The notes under the pieces are model-generated. The model made no database searches, was not told the DNA's origin, and saw only the letters and a program-made list of their open reading frames with translations. Source: Clitopilus passeckerianus (Eukaryota > Basidiomycota > Agaricomycetes > Agaricales > Entolomataceae). Taken from it: a stretch of DNA of 64,000 nt. The stretch spans positions 682,001 to 746,000 of the forward strand of contig CALYLX010000157.1 of assembly GCA_944990035.1 (NCBI GenBank), read 5' to 3'. The first letter of the stretch is position 1, and each line of letters begins with the position of its first letter. Shown here one piece after another: positions 46,701 through 59,347 of the stretch. The translations under genes were made by a program, and so were the position numbers.

Positions 46701-48150
46701 GAAGCTTGTTGGTGGGGAAGGGTGACACTTATAACGGTGGAGACTCGACGAGGAGTAGGCATTCGAAGAGAGGTACTGTGTTGGGATCTAGCCCACGGCC
46801 ATCCATCCATGATGGAGAGAAGAAGAGTCCTGTTCCAGGAGAGGAGAGGGACGTCAGGGATATGGAGAAGGAGGCTGAGAAGGACCTTGCACCCGGATCT
46901 CCCAACAGGAGCAAGTCTGTCACCCACTCGCTTTCCCAGCCCATTGCGTCTGCTCACCGACGTGCTGCAACTGTCCTCGATACCAAGAGTGCAAGACATG
47001 GACGGAGAAGTTCGACTAGCGCTGCTTTCGGCTCTCCGACTAGTGGAGACTCTCCTACCGTTGGTAGGACCAGGCGGCCAAGCACGGGATATGGTGCGGG
47101 CAAAGCTTTGGGCGAGAGGCTTTTCGCAAGAAAAGAGCAAAATGATTTGACGGAGAAGAAGGAAGAGGAGGACGTTGAGGAAGATAATGGGCATGAGACT
47201 GGCGAGGAACGTGATGGTGGGGATGATGAGCGGCACGGACATGACAAGGATTTCAAGCCTGTATTCCTGAAGGGACTATTTAGGTATGTTTTCTCATCTC
47301 TTTTGTGGCTCATTGAACTAACTCAATTTCTGTAGCGTTGCAACGACTTCATCTAAGTCACCACCTGTCCTCAAGATCGAGCTCCGCCGAGTCCTTGATC
47401 GCATGCAAGTTCATTATCGGGAGACCAAGACCGGGTTTGATTGCATCCATGCTCCCTCCATTGACATTTCCTCCGTCGACCCTCGCCAACCCCATCCGAC
47501 CTCTGCTACTACCGCTGAGCCCAGCTCTGCAGGCATTGCTGGCGGTCGGCCTATCATCGCAAAGAAGTCGTCGAAGATGTCCTTTGGCATGAAGAAGAAC
47601 AGGGATCGAGCGAATTCTGTTGACACCAAGGACAAGAAGTCAACGGACTTGTCCATAGGCAGGCCTTCCACTGGCGCTCTTGGACCTACTGCGAGTGGAT
47701 CATCTTCGTTCTTCAATGTCCAAGCAGAAAAGGACCAGCAGACATCCAACGGCGCTTCTGCGGAGCAGGACATGGGAAGGAGTCCCTCACCAACTACCCT
47801 TAACGCTAGTTCACGGTCAAAGGTCCTTCCACCTATACCCAAGGATTTTGCTGGAGGAAGGGCTACATCGCCAATGGCCGCCAGAAGCCCCAGTCCCGAG
47901 ATGCCCACAGGCGAGGTCGGCAAGGATGTTATCGAGACTCTGGGACATAACGCACTCAGCGTCAGGTTTGATATTACTATAGTCAAGGTGAGCTCCGGAT
48001 ATTTAGAAACCGATGGTGTGGTATTTACTGACATTTACGTTGCAGGTTCCCTGGCTACCTCTCCACGGCATCCAATTCAGAAGAGCCAGTGGCGACGGTT
48101 GGCAATACCAAATGCTCGCTCGACGCGTCTTGACTGAGCTCAAGCTATAG
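43703..48150 (+). CDS. KIN1: Serine/threonine kinase of the KIN1/KIN2-MARK (Par-1) family
   Basis: A Pro/Thr-rich N-terminus (with a T7 run) precedes the kinase at about residue 177: [81 protein letters not shown] and [20 protein letters not shown]. The catalytic K, HRD and DFG are intact, and the activation-loop Thr of FCGSLYF context is present. A disordered Ser/Pro-rich middle (45500-47280, with an EKEKEKEKP run) leads to a C-terminal KA1 domain: [39 protein letters not shown] and [16 protein letters not shown], ending TAG 48148-48150. About 1,350 aa. The family controls polarity, septation and exocytosis at the cell cortex; KA1 binds acidic lipids and restrains the kinase. Confidence 0.92.
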
Positions 48151-48860
48151 CGACCAAAATTCCGAGAATTATGTGGCCTTTTTCTATTCATCTTTTTGCT
48201 CTCGAACAACGTTATCACACGGCCATACTTATGTCTTCCATCTAATACACTCCGTTCTCGGGTTATTTGTTCTTCGGTTACTCACATTTTACTGTCCTTC
48301 ACCACCCTCATCCATCAATTCTACTTGCTTCGCTCACGGCTTGCTCCATCATCGGCTTTCAGAATTCGCGCCATAAATTCAGTAGTTTACATCTTTCATT
48401 GCGAACGTTCTTCGTCTTTTGCTATCTCTTATTTATTATGAGCTAGCGTAATTTCGGGTTTTTCATTCTCTGTACCATGCGATACCAGGCTTCTACATAT
48501 GATTTGTTTTCAATTCTGCAACATGACCTGTCCAATTGTGGCTGACTGCAATCGCACTGGGTAGGTAGGGCTGGACGGTGCGATTTTGGATCATTTGCTG
48601 CAAGAGTCTCCAAAGCATACACTTTTTCCATGAGAAAGAGAAATAAAATATGCCACTCGGCGACTTTCCTACACAAAGCCTGCTCTCATGGCACGGTCAT
48701 TATGGTTGCGAATGGCATGGACAGATGAAATGGATTCTCTCCCTTCGACTGAATTAGGCATTCTATTTGGTGCACTCCAAGATGACATAGCCTGTCACGA
48801 TACGACGGCCTATTACTTGTTTGTGAGCAACAACTCAACGGTCAACCTCAATCCACCATC
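48151..48860. other. Intergenic, T-rich
   Basis: T/C-rich 3' flank of KIN1, then the leader of the deaminase-like gene. No gene seen. Confidence 0.5.
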
Positions 48861-50866
48861 ATGCCAAAAAACGAGACAGAGCTCAAGAAAAAGGTCTCGA
48901 AAGACATACGGTGCTTGACTCAGGCCATTCATACCATTAAAACAAGGAGCCCGTCTGACGAACCATCACGCTCCACATCAGCGGATTATCCAGCTCTATT
49001 GAAGGCCTACACCCGACTCGCCATTTTACTCACGCAAGGGACAATCAAAGACGAGGCTGCCGCCCACCATGTCGTCGCGGTCGCTGGGCGTCTAGATAAG
49101 GGGCAAATCGATCTGACTATCAACGAAGAGGAGGAGCTCGCGGTTGATTCGCCCATTGAATTTGCCATCACCAAGAACGCAGCAACGCCCTCTGATGATA
49201 AGGGCTCTGGAGAAGTCTCCATAACGCTGGAGAAGGTGGAGGAAGGCGTAACATCTTTGGCAGACCTTGCTAAGTTTGAGAACAAGTCAGTTCCAGTTTT
49301 TTTTTCCTTTAGGAGAACCTATTCTCAAATTCGTTAGTCACCCCCAATCAGAAGTACCGCTCTCTACTCATGCATCGGATCTGATCCATGCCTTGCGCTC
49401 ATGGTCAAGGAATCTCCAGAGCACCACGGTTGCTGCAGACTTTGCATTCTTCATCTGGCTACGATGTCATCGGAAAATTTGCCATAGGATTCTTGCCGCC
49501 AAATCAATATTCGGAAACCCGCTTCACGTTGTCTTAGAGTCTTGGCAACCGAATGAAGTGAAGTCCGACGAGTCGCAACCGGAATGGATTGAAGTTCCCG
49601 AGGAATTCACTGGCTATCTCGAAGGTGTTCCAAACCGATTGAACGCCGGTCGCAAACAGTGGCTATTCAGCGTTGCCAATGCCTCCAAGTGGAGAGGTCT
49701 GGTATGCAATGCCCTGTCACGGGTCTGGGATGCGGTGACTCTGTGGCGGAAAGATTACCGCAAAGATGCAATGAGGGTGGCGGTTCGCAGCTGCCTGCGG
49801 TTCCGGGCGTTACTCTCCAAGGCTGGCGTTATTGAGCACCTTTTAGATATCAAGTCCCTTCGAGATCATCTCGATGCTTCCATTTCGACTGTTTTGGCCG
49901 AAAAGATGCTGAAGAAACGTGACTTAGATGTTCCAGAAGATCAAATAGAGGAGGAGGATGAGACAGGTAACTCTACTCTTGACATTTTTCTAAAAGTTGG
50001 CAGCGTGCTCATCGTCGATTATACGAACTTACAGACTTGACACCGGATCTAGAGAATGGAAAGCCATCTCGGGACCACCCTCCTCGTCATATCGCACTCC
50101 TATATTGTCACTCAATAGCTTCTTGGCTACGAGCAGGCACCATGCTTGCACAATCGAAGTTCATCCAAGATTCGCCTAACATCGGTGTCAACTTCCACAT
50201 TATCCATACAACGCAAAGGTCTAAGGAGGCTTTGGGCTTCAGTCCCAAATACATTGAGACGATCATGACTACAGAAGAGGTTCAAGACGGGCTGCGTGGG
50301 AAAGCGGGTGTAAAGCAAGACCAGATCGAGCAACGGATTTCTAACGCCCTTAAAAAATGTCGGAAAACCTCCTTCCGTGGCACCATCCACTGTGAAGCGA
50401 CAATCATGGCTCTCATCTTCGGAGCCTACAATAATGAACTCGCCATTCCGAACGACAGAGAACTCGAAGTATTCAAGGTATGCACCTTGGAATTACAATC
50501 TCTGTTTAACTCTCAGCGTTGTTGCAGGGGTTTGACGGTGTTATCGGCGTTGGAAAGAAGTCTTGTTTCTGTTGTTACTGGCTTGCCCAAACGCTCAGCG
50601 CCACTGGTAAAGGCTTCGTTGTGCCAGGTACCCATGGCATCGTTTTCCCCTGGAATCCCCCCACATTTGGTATTCCATTATATGTACTGGAGAAGCTCCG
50701 GGTGGTACTTATGACACAACTGGTAGAAGCCATCTGGGAGGCTGGAAAAGCAGATATGTGGTCTCGCCAGAGTTCTCCTGTCTCGGACGGGTCGGTTGAC
50801 AACTCGTCGTTGATCGATGAGGGGGTCATTAACTATATAGACGACATGGCTGATGACCTTATTTAG
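48861..50866 (+). CDS. OTT_1508-like nucleic-acid/nucleotide deaminase family protein
   Basis: About 610 aa in four exons. The N-terminal two-thirds is helical (MPKNETELKKKVSKDIRCL, LKAYTRLAILLTQGTIKDE, LRSWSRNLQSTTVAADFAFF, LEGVPNRLNAGRKQWLF). The C-terminal third has the deaminase landmarks: HIALLYCHSIASWL, a catalytic-type GTIHCEATIMAL (HxE), and, after a short intron, GVIGVGKKSCFCCYWLAQ in place of the PCxxC zinc ligands. This pattern defines the OTT_1508 deaminase clade, which in bacteria includes polymorphic-toxin domains and in fungi is widespread and uncharacterised. There is no signal peptide, so it should act inside the cell. An acidic end (DEGVINYIDDMADDLI) closes it. Confidence 0.78.
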
Positions 50867-52589
50867 CGGGCTACCTACCTTGACCAGGTCTCCCCAAATC
50901 ATAGTTACGAAATACTACAGAGCTTTGCTTGTCATTTTGCAATTATGCACAGAGAATTTTCATTCACGCGTTCCGCTGACTAGTGACTTGCGTTACGAGC
51001 CCTGCCGAATTTAGAAAGGAGGATCTTTCTCTTGACTTTCGAGTCACATTCCAAATTGTACGATAATTAGAATTTGACCCCGGCTTGAGAGTTTGTGTAG
51101 CATGAGTCTTCCATCACACAGTTGAAGTTTTGTGGCATTTGAGTCGCACTGCGCGTTGCAAGGAACCAACAATGCTTCAAGTACTTTTCTTTGACGAGTA
51201 CTCCAAGCTATTGATTTAAGCTACGCCACTACATATAGGCCATCTATCACCTCAAAAATAACCCCCCGAGCCGATTCTTAGGTTGTAGGTTTTTTTCGTA
51301 GCATTTCGGTGTTGAGTTCATTGTTAACCTTTCATTGAGTTACAAGGCTTCCTCGAATGATTTGTTTTCAGTTTACCCAACTTGGCGCGGAAATTATAGG
51401 TGACAACATCACTAAACAAGGGCGTGGATTGGACAAAACACCAATCGCTAACAAGCCTCTATCATCGTTATCAAGCTAAATAGGTTCTTTGAAACCAGCA
51501 CTGTAGTACTGTACTCCATTCTGAGTCGGTCGTTGCCATGTGTGTGATGCGCACTCAGAAACGACCTGGCCACTAACGCAGGCACCCGGGCTGATATCAG
51601 CCGACATTGTGTGAGATGCTTGTTGGTCCCCCTACCTGCGAATGATGTCCCCAGAGACCGAACGGAATGGGGGGTCCGTGACCGATCCCTGAAGCTACCA
51701 GTTCTCGAGAGTGTAGCTGTAGGGGATGGTCACGATACAGTGAGGGTCCAGAGTTCTGTACCTTCTAAATCTCTCAGAGAGATGACGCTGAAGCATCAAC
51801 AGCGGGAAGCGCAAAGCCAAAGTGTATGTTTTGAAGCTCTACTGGAGCAGCGATTCGCGTAGAATTATTCCGTCTGCAATCCACACCCAGAGCACGATGG
51901 CGGTTTCTTCAATGTATGGGATCGACCCGACCGGGATCCATCAGGCCAGATCTTAGGCCAAGCCCGTTTTCACGATCTTGATAGTCAGATGCTTCCATCT
52001 GCCTGGTGTCAAACTAGCTTTGCTTCAGCGTGGTGTGGCGGAGGTTCCTCTGTAGTGGCTCTGCCTCGCCCACCATCAAGCTTCGAGAGGTGTCCATGCC
52101 CCTGTTGTACTAGTTTTCTGTCAAGTTGCTGGATTGAGGAGTCTTCGCGTTCATGATGTTGGCGTGCCGAATCAATGTCATACCACGGCATGACCAAGAA
52201 TGACATCGCTCGATACTCCCGCCACCCGCATCCGGTGAGGCGCATAAAACTTTGAAACGAAAATACAACGAAAATTTCGAAGGGTGACCGTACGGCAAGT
52301 GGCGTAGCGACCTCCCGCGACGCTTGCTCAATTGGCCAGGTCCCAGAAATGATCGTTGTGGAGACCAGAGTAACATTTTGACGACATTCCACACTTTTGA
52401 CTCCCAGTGCGGCTCGGCTATTCTTAAGCGGAATCGTCTTCACCACCACATATCAAAAAATATGATTATGGATGTACGCAATGAGCGGCGTGGAGCACGC
52501 CATCCAGGCCCGGGTCGAAATTTCAATCAGCTATATGGGAGACGAGAATCTAGGACTTTTGATCGAACCCTCTGATACCCTCCGTCAGA
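50867..52589. other. Long intergenic region
   Basis: About 1.7 kb with no family-like frame. A minus-strand frame at 52009-52449 is open for 146 codons but has no recognisable feature. No RNA gene or repeat seen. Confidence 0.4.
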
Positions 52590-54530
52590 ATGTCGGAGAA
52601 GTCTGCTACAGTGGCAAACTCGAAGGCCAGCCTGGCCGCCGACCAAGAGAAGTATGCAGGGAGGGATTCTGACTCGTTCGATGACCCAATCGCTCGGCAG
52701 ATAGCTGAGGAAGAGAGCGAGGACGTGAAGTACCGTTCTTGTTCATGGCAGAAGGTGCGTCACAAGACTTCTTCCCGAACCGTCATACTGACTACTCTGG
52801 AAACAACAGACTGCTGCTTTGTTATTCTCGGAATATATATGTCTTGCTATTCTTTCTTTTCCATGGTAAGTTGCCCTATCTAGCTCCCTACGCCCTCCTC
52901 ACACAATCTTCAGGTCGTATTCTGTTCTCGGTTTAATCCCAGGCATCTTGGTTACTCTGGGGGTTGCATCAACGTGTCTTTATACCTCTCTCATTCTCTG
53001 GAAATATTGCCTCAAATACCCAGAACTCCGTGATATTTGCGATATTGGACAGAAGCTGTTTGGAGGATCACGGATCGCCTACAACGTAACATGCTTGTTC
53101 TTCATTTTGAACAACATCTTCATTCAAGGTATGCTTCCTGTCAGGCTCCCATACCAGTGGCTAATGGACCTTGGATTTAGCTCTTCATGTCCTTATCGGT
53201 GGCCGACTTTTCAACACCCTTTCTGACTCGTCGCAGTGCACCATCGTGTTCACTGTTATCACCGCCGTCATATGTTTCGTTGTCACCCTCCCACGAACCT
53301 TGAGTCAGTTATCCTGGCTCGGAACGTTTAGTGCCGTGACCATGGGCATTGCTGTCCTTTTGGCCATCATCTTCTCGGGAGTCCAAGATCACCCTGCTGG
53401 ATACGACGGCACAGCACCCATTGTGACAGCCATCCCCGTCGTAGGCACTGGCTATGTCGCAGGTGAGCAGAACCGCTGGTCGTACGACCTTTGAAGCAAA
53501 CAGATGCTTATCTCTTCCGTTCGATAGGAATGTCTGCCTTCCTCAACATTACATACACGTTCGTCGGCCAGGCGGTGATACCCTCGGTAAGATCTAATTC
53601 AATTCACCCCAACCATCGCACCTGACGCTTATGCATGCACCTCCACAGTTCATCGCCGAGATGAAGAACCCAAAAGACTTCCCGAAGGGTATGTTCCACC
53701 CCGCTTTCTATTCTGCTCCTGATCTAATTGAATTCCTTTGATCGCCGACTACATAGCTTTATGGGCCGTTACGATTGCAGAAATGATCACCTTCACCCTC
53801 TGCGGTGCCCTGGTGTATCATTTTGTTGGTAACCAGTATATGACCGCACCAGCATTCGGATCGCTGCAGCCTGTGTTCAAGAAGATTTCGTTCTCGTTCG
53901 CACTTCCGACTATTATCTTCCTTGGATCCCTGTACTCGGTGAGTTCAATACGGCCAGATGCCACTTCACTTCCTAATTCATCTCTTGACAGTCGTGTACG
54001 GCTCGCTTCATCTTCTTCCGCCTCTTCAAGAAGTCTAAGCACCTCCACTCCAACACTGCCGTTGCCTGGTTCTCGTGGGCTGGAATCATCGCCGTCACAT
54101 GGGTCATCGCTTTCGTTATCGCACAAGTCATCCCATTCTTCTCTGATCTCCTCAGTCTGATGTCCTCATTGTTTGGTGCGTAATTACACCCGTCCACGCT
54201 TCTGACAGGACAGATTGCTGACTTGATTGACTCCCACAGATGGCTGGTTTGGTTTCGTCTTCTGGGCGATGGCTTATCTAGAACTCAATCCTGGGAAGAC
54301 AAGATGGAACGGTGTGCTGAAGTCAATAGAGACTCTAATCAACTACTTCTTCGTCCTTCTCGGAGGGTATATCCTCGTCGCCGGAATTTACGTTCGTTCT
54401 TGCCTTGACTATCTCTCCATGACGTGAAGCTGATCCCATGATTTTCCAGGTTTCTGTGCAATCTATCATCAACTCATATGCTGCGGATCTAGTGGGCCCA
54501 CTGTTTAGCTGCGCCAGTACGGCGTTGTAA
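52590..54530 (+). CDS. Amino-acid transporter, Aa_trans (AAAP/AVT) family
   Basis: The N-terminus MSEKSATVANSKASLAADQ is hydrophilic and acidic; then about eleven membrane segments follow across many short exons. Landmarks are TALLLFSEYICLAILSFPWS, YSVLGLIPGILVTLGVAST, DICDIGQKLFGGSRIAYN, VITAVICFVVTLPRTL, LNITYTFVGQAVIPSFIAEM, KDFPKALWAVTIAEMITFT and INYFFVLLGGYILVAGIY. This is the pattern of basidiomycete neutral amino-acid permeases related to Neurospora mtr. It probably imports amino acids at the plasma membrane or moves them across the vacuole. Its stop (54528-54530) faces the TauD-type gene with 99 bp between. Confidence 0.82.
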
Positions 54531-54629
54531 CGATACCAGCCGACCTTCCAAATATATTGATATGTAACGATAATGATATTGTACGCATATAACCCAATGA
54601 CAAAAACGACGAGTACTCTGGATATTAAA

Positions 54630-56251
54630 TCAATTCTCAGGAATGACTGAGCTACCAATGCGGGTCGGAGCAGGCTCGACACCCTCGGGGAGAGGGTTGA
54701 CGACGTTGTACTCGAGACCCAAGACGGCCCTCCGAGACTTGGAGTTGGGGTCAAGGAATGGCTTCTCGCCGATGCTGACGACGCGGTATCCCTCCCTCAA
54801 CTCTTCGTAATCATTGCTGAAAAACAAAATCAGTCATCTATCTTGACGAATTCCCCGATAAGTGGTACTCACGTGGCAGTGTGGAAAGTGGACCTATTGT
54901 CCCAGATGGCGACATCATTAGCCTTCCAGCGGTACCGCACCTACAGGAGCAGTCGAAGAATGTCAGAAAATGTCGAACAAATTTGATCGAAGAATGACAA
55001 AAATAAATGGATAGGCACCTGGAGGTCATGGTTTTCCGCGATGTGTCGGCGGAGGTACTCGAGAAGGTTGTCTGATTCGTCAGGCGAGAGCTCTACAATT
55101 CGCTTGGTGAACCTAATTCAATTTTCGTCGTCAGCTGCCGGGTTGGAGAGGCTATAAGGAGGAGACGAGGGAACGTACACTCCATTGACAAAGAGAGCTT
55201 TAAATCCGGTAACTGGGTTCGTCCGGATAACTGGGCTGAGGGACGGAAGAGGTGGTCAGCGTGGAATTGCGTGATTAACTCTGAAGTTGATTAACTGGAC
55301 CGCGCTAAGATTTGTACCAGAGTTATCAGGGGAGCCTCGGTTCTGGTCGTTCAACTTGAAGCCAGTGCGATGAGAGTACTGTGATCATGAAGAGTAAGTT
55401 GGTGTCCGGAGTAATTGCGAACCACCCACGTTGATGAATTCCTCACCAACATGGAGCGCGGTGAGTCCTTCCAAGAATTTCTGGTAGGCAGGGGAAAGCC
55501 TGTCGTAGGCTTCGTAACCACTGATAAACATTTAGAGAATGCGTTGGCGCGCAAGTCGCCTAGATATTTACCTCGCCCATAGAGTATCTCCTCCGACTAA
55601 AAACGAGCTTGGTCATACGTAGGACTAGGCTGGGAAGAAAACACAGATACCGTTTGAGGGCAACGTGTGCATTTTCAGGATCTTGTAGGGGACGTAGATT
55701 TTAGAAATGGAACCACGGGAACTTTGGCATTGAGACGTACTGTGTAATCCGAGGGGACCTTCTCGAAGGTAATATCAGTATGCCACCCGCTGGATGAGCG
55801 GGTAGTGACCAAAGGCGCCTTGTTGCCCTGGGGGCGACTGATACCACTATCCCAGCAATCGTCAGTGTAAATAGTTGGAATGAGAGACGAAGTTCGCTGA
55901 CCCTCGAGAGCTAATCACAGAGATTTCATTATCAACGCCGGGAGCCGCAGTGTTCTCAGAGATTGGGTGAATGTGCAACTTTGAAGTTGCGGGTTTTCCC
56001 GACAACTCTCCGAGCCTGGTAGCAAGTTGTTTCTGCTGCTCGATGGTGATGTCCTGGTCCGTGAAGAAAACGACGCCACGATGAGAAACAAGTTTAGACA
56101 GGTCCCGGATCAGTTCATCGGAGTTCTCTGCGGCAAGGAGCTTGCTGAGCTGAACAGCTTTATCGGGGAAAGTAGTCCCAATATGAGATGTATTATCGAA
56201 GGTTTCGAACTGGTCGAGGGATCCGCGGAAGGAGAGGGGTGCCTGAACCAT
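54630..56251 (-). CDS. TauD/TfdA-type Fe(II)/2-oxoglutarate dioxygenase
   Basis: Starts MVQAPLSFRGSLDQFETF at 56251. Landmarks in order: LVSHRGVVFFTDQDITIEQ, LSGKPATSKLHIHP, the iron-binding HxD in SSGWHTDITFEKVPSDY, VIRTNPVTGFKALFVNG, and the distal His in NDVAIWDNRSTFHTAT. It ends VEPAPTRIGSSVIPEN at 54630. These match fungal JLP1/TauD-like enzymes that oxidise sulfonates or related acids, with 2-oxoglutarate as co-substrate. About 390 aa in many short exons. A TATA box lies about 55 bp upstream. The substrate could be a sulfonate, or a metabolite of the neighbouring P450 and synthetase. Confidence 0.85.
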
Positions 56252-56305
56252 ATCTGATACTCGATTAGAAGAGGGTGGGTTGAAGAAAACTGGCTGGATC
56301 CATGA

Positions 56306-56313
56306 GCTTTTAT
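56306..56313 (-). promoter_or_regulatory. TATA box of the dioxygenase gene
   Basis: Reads tataaaag on the minus strand, 55 bp upstream of the ATG at 56251. Confidence 0.5.
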
Positions 56314-56754
56314 AATTCACGCGACCCGTATCGATTAGCGACCAAGACCGTCAGGAGCACGCAATATCTCCCATCAATCGTATGTTGTTCAAGGCTTGTG
56401 TTGCAATATCCCTCATGACTGATTCGTCGGCATGCAAAACCGATGTGGCTAAGGAGAAGCCAGATTTTTGGATCTCGAAGACTGGACCTGGATGCAATTG
56501 GGCACTCGCTGTGGTGATCGTGGTTCCTCGAGGAAATCTGATTGACCAAGGCAATTGCCGGGCCGGTCAGCCTTCTTGTTTTACTGAAAGATGATAAGCA
56601 GTAGTTGCACGCCCACCACACCCACCAAACGTTGGTTTCGCAGAGAATTGAAGGGTCAAGTATATATGCACTGTGATATGAGACCTGAAAATCGTTACAA
56701 TAGCCTTTTCATTTTCATTAGATTTTGTATATTATTTCGATGCAACTTGCAGCT
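56314..56754. other. Intergenic between dioxygenase and P450
   Basis: Promoter side of the dioxygenase and 3' flank of the P450, both on the minus strand. No further gene seen. Confidence 0.45.
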
Positions 56755-58874
56755 CTACGAATCCAGCTCCTCAACGACAGATTGAATAAGCTCTATAACA
56801 TACGCCGAACGGGGCTTGATGGCGCAAGGGAACTCAAGGGGTAGGCTTTATCCAGGTAGGTGAGATACATTTCGTCCACCATGAGAGAAATAGGGCCTAC
56901 CGAATAATCCCATCGCCATATTCTCCCTTCGGTTCAATCACATTCCCCTTCTCGTCCTGCTGCTTGAGGATGTTGAATGTTGAAAGGACAGATGCAGCTG
57001 CAAGCATGATGATAGAGTGAGCAATGTGACGACCAGGACACATCCTGTTGAGTTGATCAGCCATGTATGGTTCAAACAGGATTTAAGCCTGTGCACACTT
57101 GCCTTCTGCCGAAACCGAATGCGATGTCCATCGGATTTCGAATCGAAGGGTCTAACTTTCCGTCCTTCAGAAAGCGTTCTGGCTTAAAAGCGAGTGGATC
57201 TGGGTAGGCTGTCCCGTCATGAAGCATCGCCCTGTAGATACTTAGAACAATTAACACGATGGCGAGGCTAAAACATACTGTTGGTTGATGATAACTGTTG
57301 AGCCCGCGGGTATGAAATAACCATTGTAAACATCTTCAAGAATGTTGGCATGCGGTATGCCTGCAAAGTCCGTCAGAAGATATCCTTAAGAACAAGTACT
57401 TGACGTACCAACTGGTGCGACGGCTCTCCACCTGGGTGCAGATTTAGTACATCCCGCGTTCCGAGAATGTCGAAATCGTACCTATAAACCTCCAGGATGA
57501 GTGCATTGAGGTATGGGAGCATGGGAAGATCCTGATGTTCCGGTAATCGACCTTGCAGTACGGCATCCAGTTCCTCTTGGGCCTTCTTCTGTACCTCAGG
57601 ATGGGTTACCATAGCAAGGAAGAATGTCCCTAGCGAAGAGGCTGCGGTATCCGATCCAGCTAGTAGAGAGGTGAGAGGTGCATAACTTGAGGTAAGGCAA
57701 CATAAAGCTCACCAAGGAAAACTTGCCCGGCAACAAGCTTCAGGAGCTGCTCATGTTGTGGCGTATTTTCAGATTCTTGCATCGCCTCAAAACAGCTAGT
57801 GACGAAGCAGCGCTCGTATCTTCCAGATTTCTGAAGGGCGAGTAATAATTGAGGGTTAAGGACAGGTGCGCGAAACAAAATGTCGATACGGACCATTTTC
57901 TCCTTTGAAGCAGCAAACGGCTTCTCGAGAACTTGAACTGCATACTCTCTGGAATGTGCCAATTTCTTCTGGAAATCAGCACCAGGGAACCAGGTTGGAA
58001 TATACTTCATCCAAGGGAATAGGTCGACCAGGTGGGCACCGTCTGCGAGCAAGTCGCAAGCGACTTCAGATCCTTTCTCTACCAGTTCGAGGTATGGGTC
58101 GTTGCGCGAGGTGATTTTGATTCCGTATGTCATATCGAGAGTTATACTTGCTGAGAGGCTTTTGAATAATATGACGAGTAGCTCACGTTACGAGTGAAAG
58201 CCACTTACTGCTTAACATAAGAGAAGAAGTGTTCTGGGTCTTGTAGAAGTTGTTGCAAAAGCCTGTGAATGTAGGTGATCTCGCGAGGTTGATGTATCTG
58301 GGTTGAACTGAAGTGTTGGGTGAACAATTTCCGTCCACTCCTCCAACCGTCTCCATACGGCCACAGAGCAAATTGGAAGCCCCAGCCAGACCTAGTGCAA
58401 AATACCTCAGTAAGATATGATGGAGATTCATAAGATTCGGTCCTCACAGCTCGTTGAAAAATGTTGAATGGGGCCTGTGGATGAATCAGAATGGTTTTAA
58501 GCCACATCAACATGTATCTCGTACCTGCTCGAGTATATACCAGACCGCTTCTCAAGAAGCTCTTGAGCGGCTTCATAGGAGTTGATCACAAGAACATCCA
58601 TTCCAAGACCTTCAAAATGAAGTAGATCGGAGTCTATTTGGCGGTTAAGCACAAGATAGTCCAAAGGAAGGATACAATACCCACCATATTGCTTTCCCAT
58701 CTCCAGGAAAAAATCTGAGTTCAGCTTGGCTGGAAGACTGAGTAGGTTTCCGACCAATGGATATTTGGGTGGCCCAGGAGGCAGATTTCGCTGCGTGCGC
58801 CGTTTATATAGAGCATATACACCTGTAGATACCAGTACCAGCGACGCATACGAGAGTGAAGATTTCGATGCCAT
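56755..58874 (-). CDS. Cytochrome P450 monooxygenase
   Basis: Starts MASKSSLSYASLVLVSTGVY (membrane anchor) at 58874, then the hinge RNLPPGPPKYPLVGN. Landmarks: GYGDGWRSGRKLF-type C-helix (WPYGDGWRSGRKLF), the I-helix AGSDTAASSLGTFF, the K-helix ExxR in LILEVYR followed by WRAVAPVGIPH, FKPERFLKDGKLD, and the haem loop FGFGRRQCPGRHIAHS with its Cys ligand. It ends VVEELDS at 56755. Many introns of about 50-60 nt interrupt it, and all joins I checked keep the frame. The layout resembles the large basidiomycete clan related to O-methylsterigmatocystin oxidoreductases. ER-bound; substrate unknown. Confidence 0.9.
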
Positions 58875-59347
58875 GCTAAGGCTAGTCCTTGGGCGGCTGA
58901 ATTCTGTCAAGACGGTTTCGCATGAACAATTCAGAGTCCTCTTTAAGAAGGTTCTTGGAGATGAATTCTCTTGTTCGGTTCCGCACATACAGCGATATGG
59001 GATATCAATGAATCAGAAGGCTTTAATTGACAGCCGTGTGCTCTTTTGGAGAACATGTTGAATTGGCAAGTTGAATGTTGTGGTGGTGTGGCTCAGGCCC
59101 ATCGATCACGACCCGGAGCTGTCCGGAGGTGCAGACATACAAAAGGGGCAGGTTGGCCGAAGTCTGTCAACCGAGTGCCCTGATTGGTTCTTGCGTCCGA
59201 ATTAATTATTCAATTTTCCATCCTCTGAGAGGGCCTCATCCAAGTCAGAGGGCCGAAATGACATGCACGCTACCTCATCTAAATGCTGGAATTTATTAGC
59301 ATTACTAGCGATCGCCTTAAAACAGTACATCAGGTTCGTGCCATTCA
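58875..59347. other. Intergenic between P450 and synthetase
   Basis: P450 promoter side and 3' flank of the synthetase, both on the minus strand. No gene seen. Confidence 0.45.

Noticed and set aside
46295..47242. 315-codon open frame on the minus strand inside KIN1
   Set aside because: It lies opposite the biased, Glu/Lys/Ser-rich disordered part of the kinase and has only Leu/Ser/Arg-rich sequence.
52009..52449. 146-codon minus-strand frame before the amino-acid transporter
   Set aside because: No domain, no good intron structure and no composition that sets it apart from chance.
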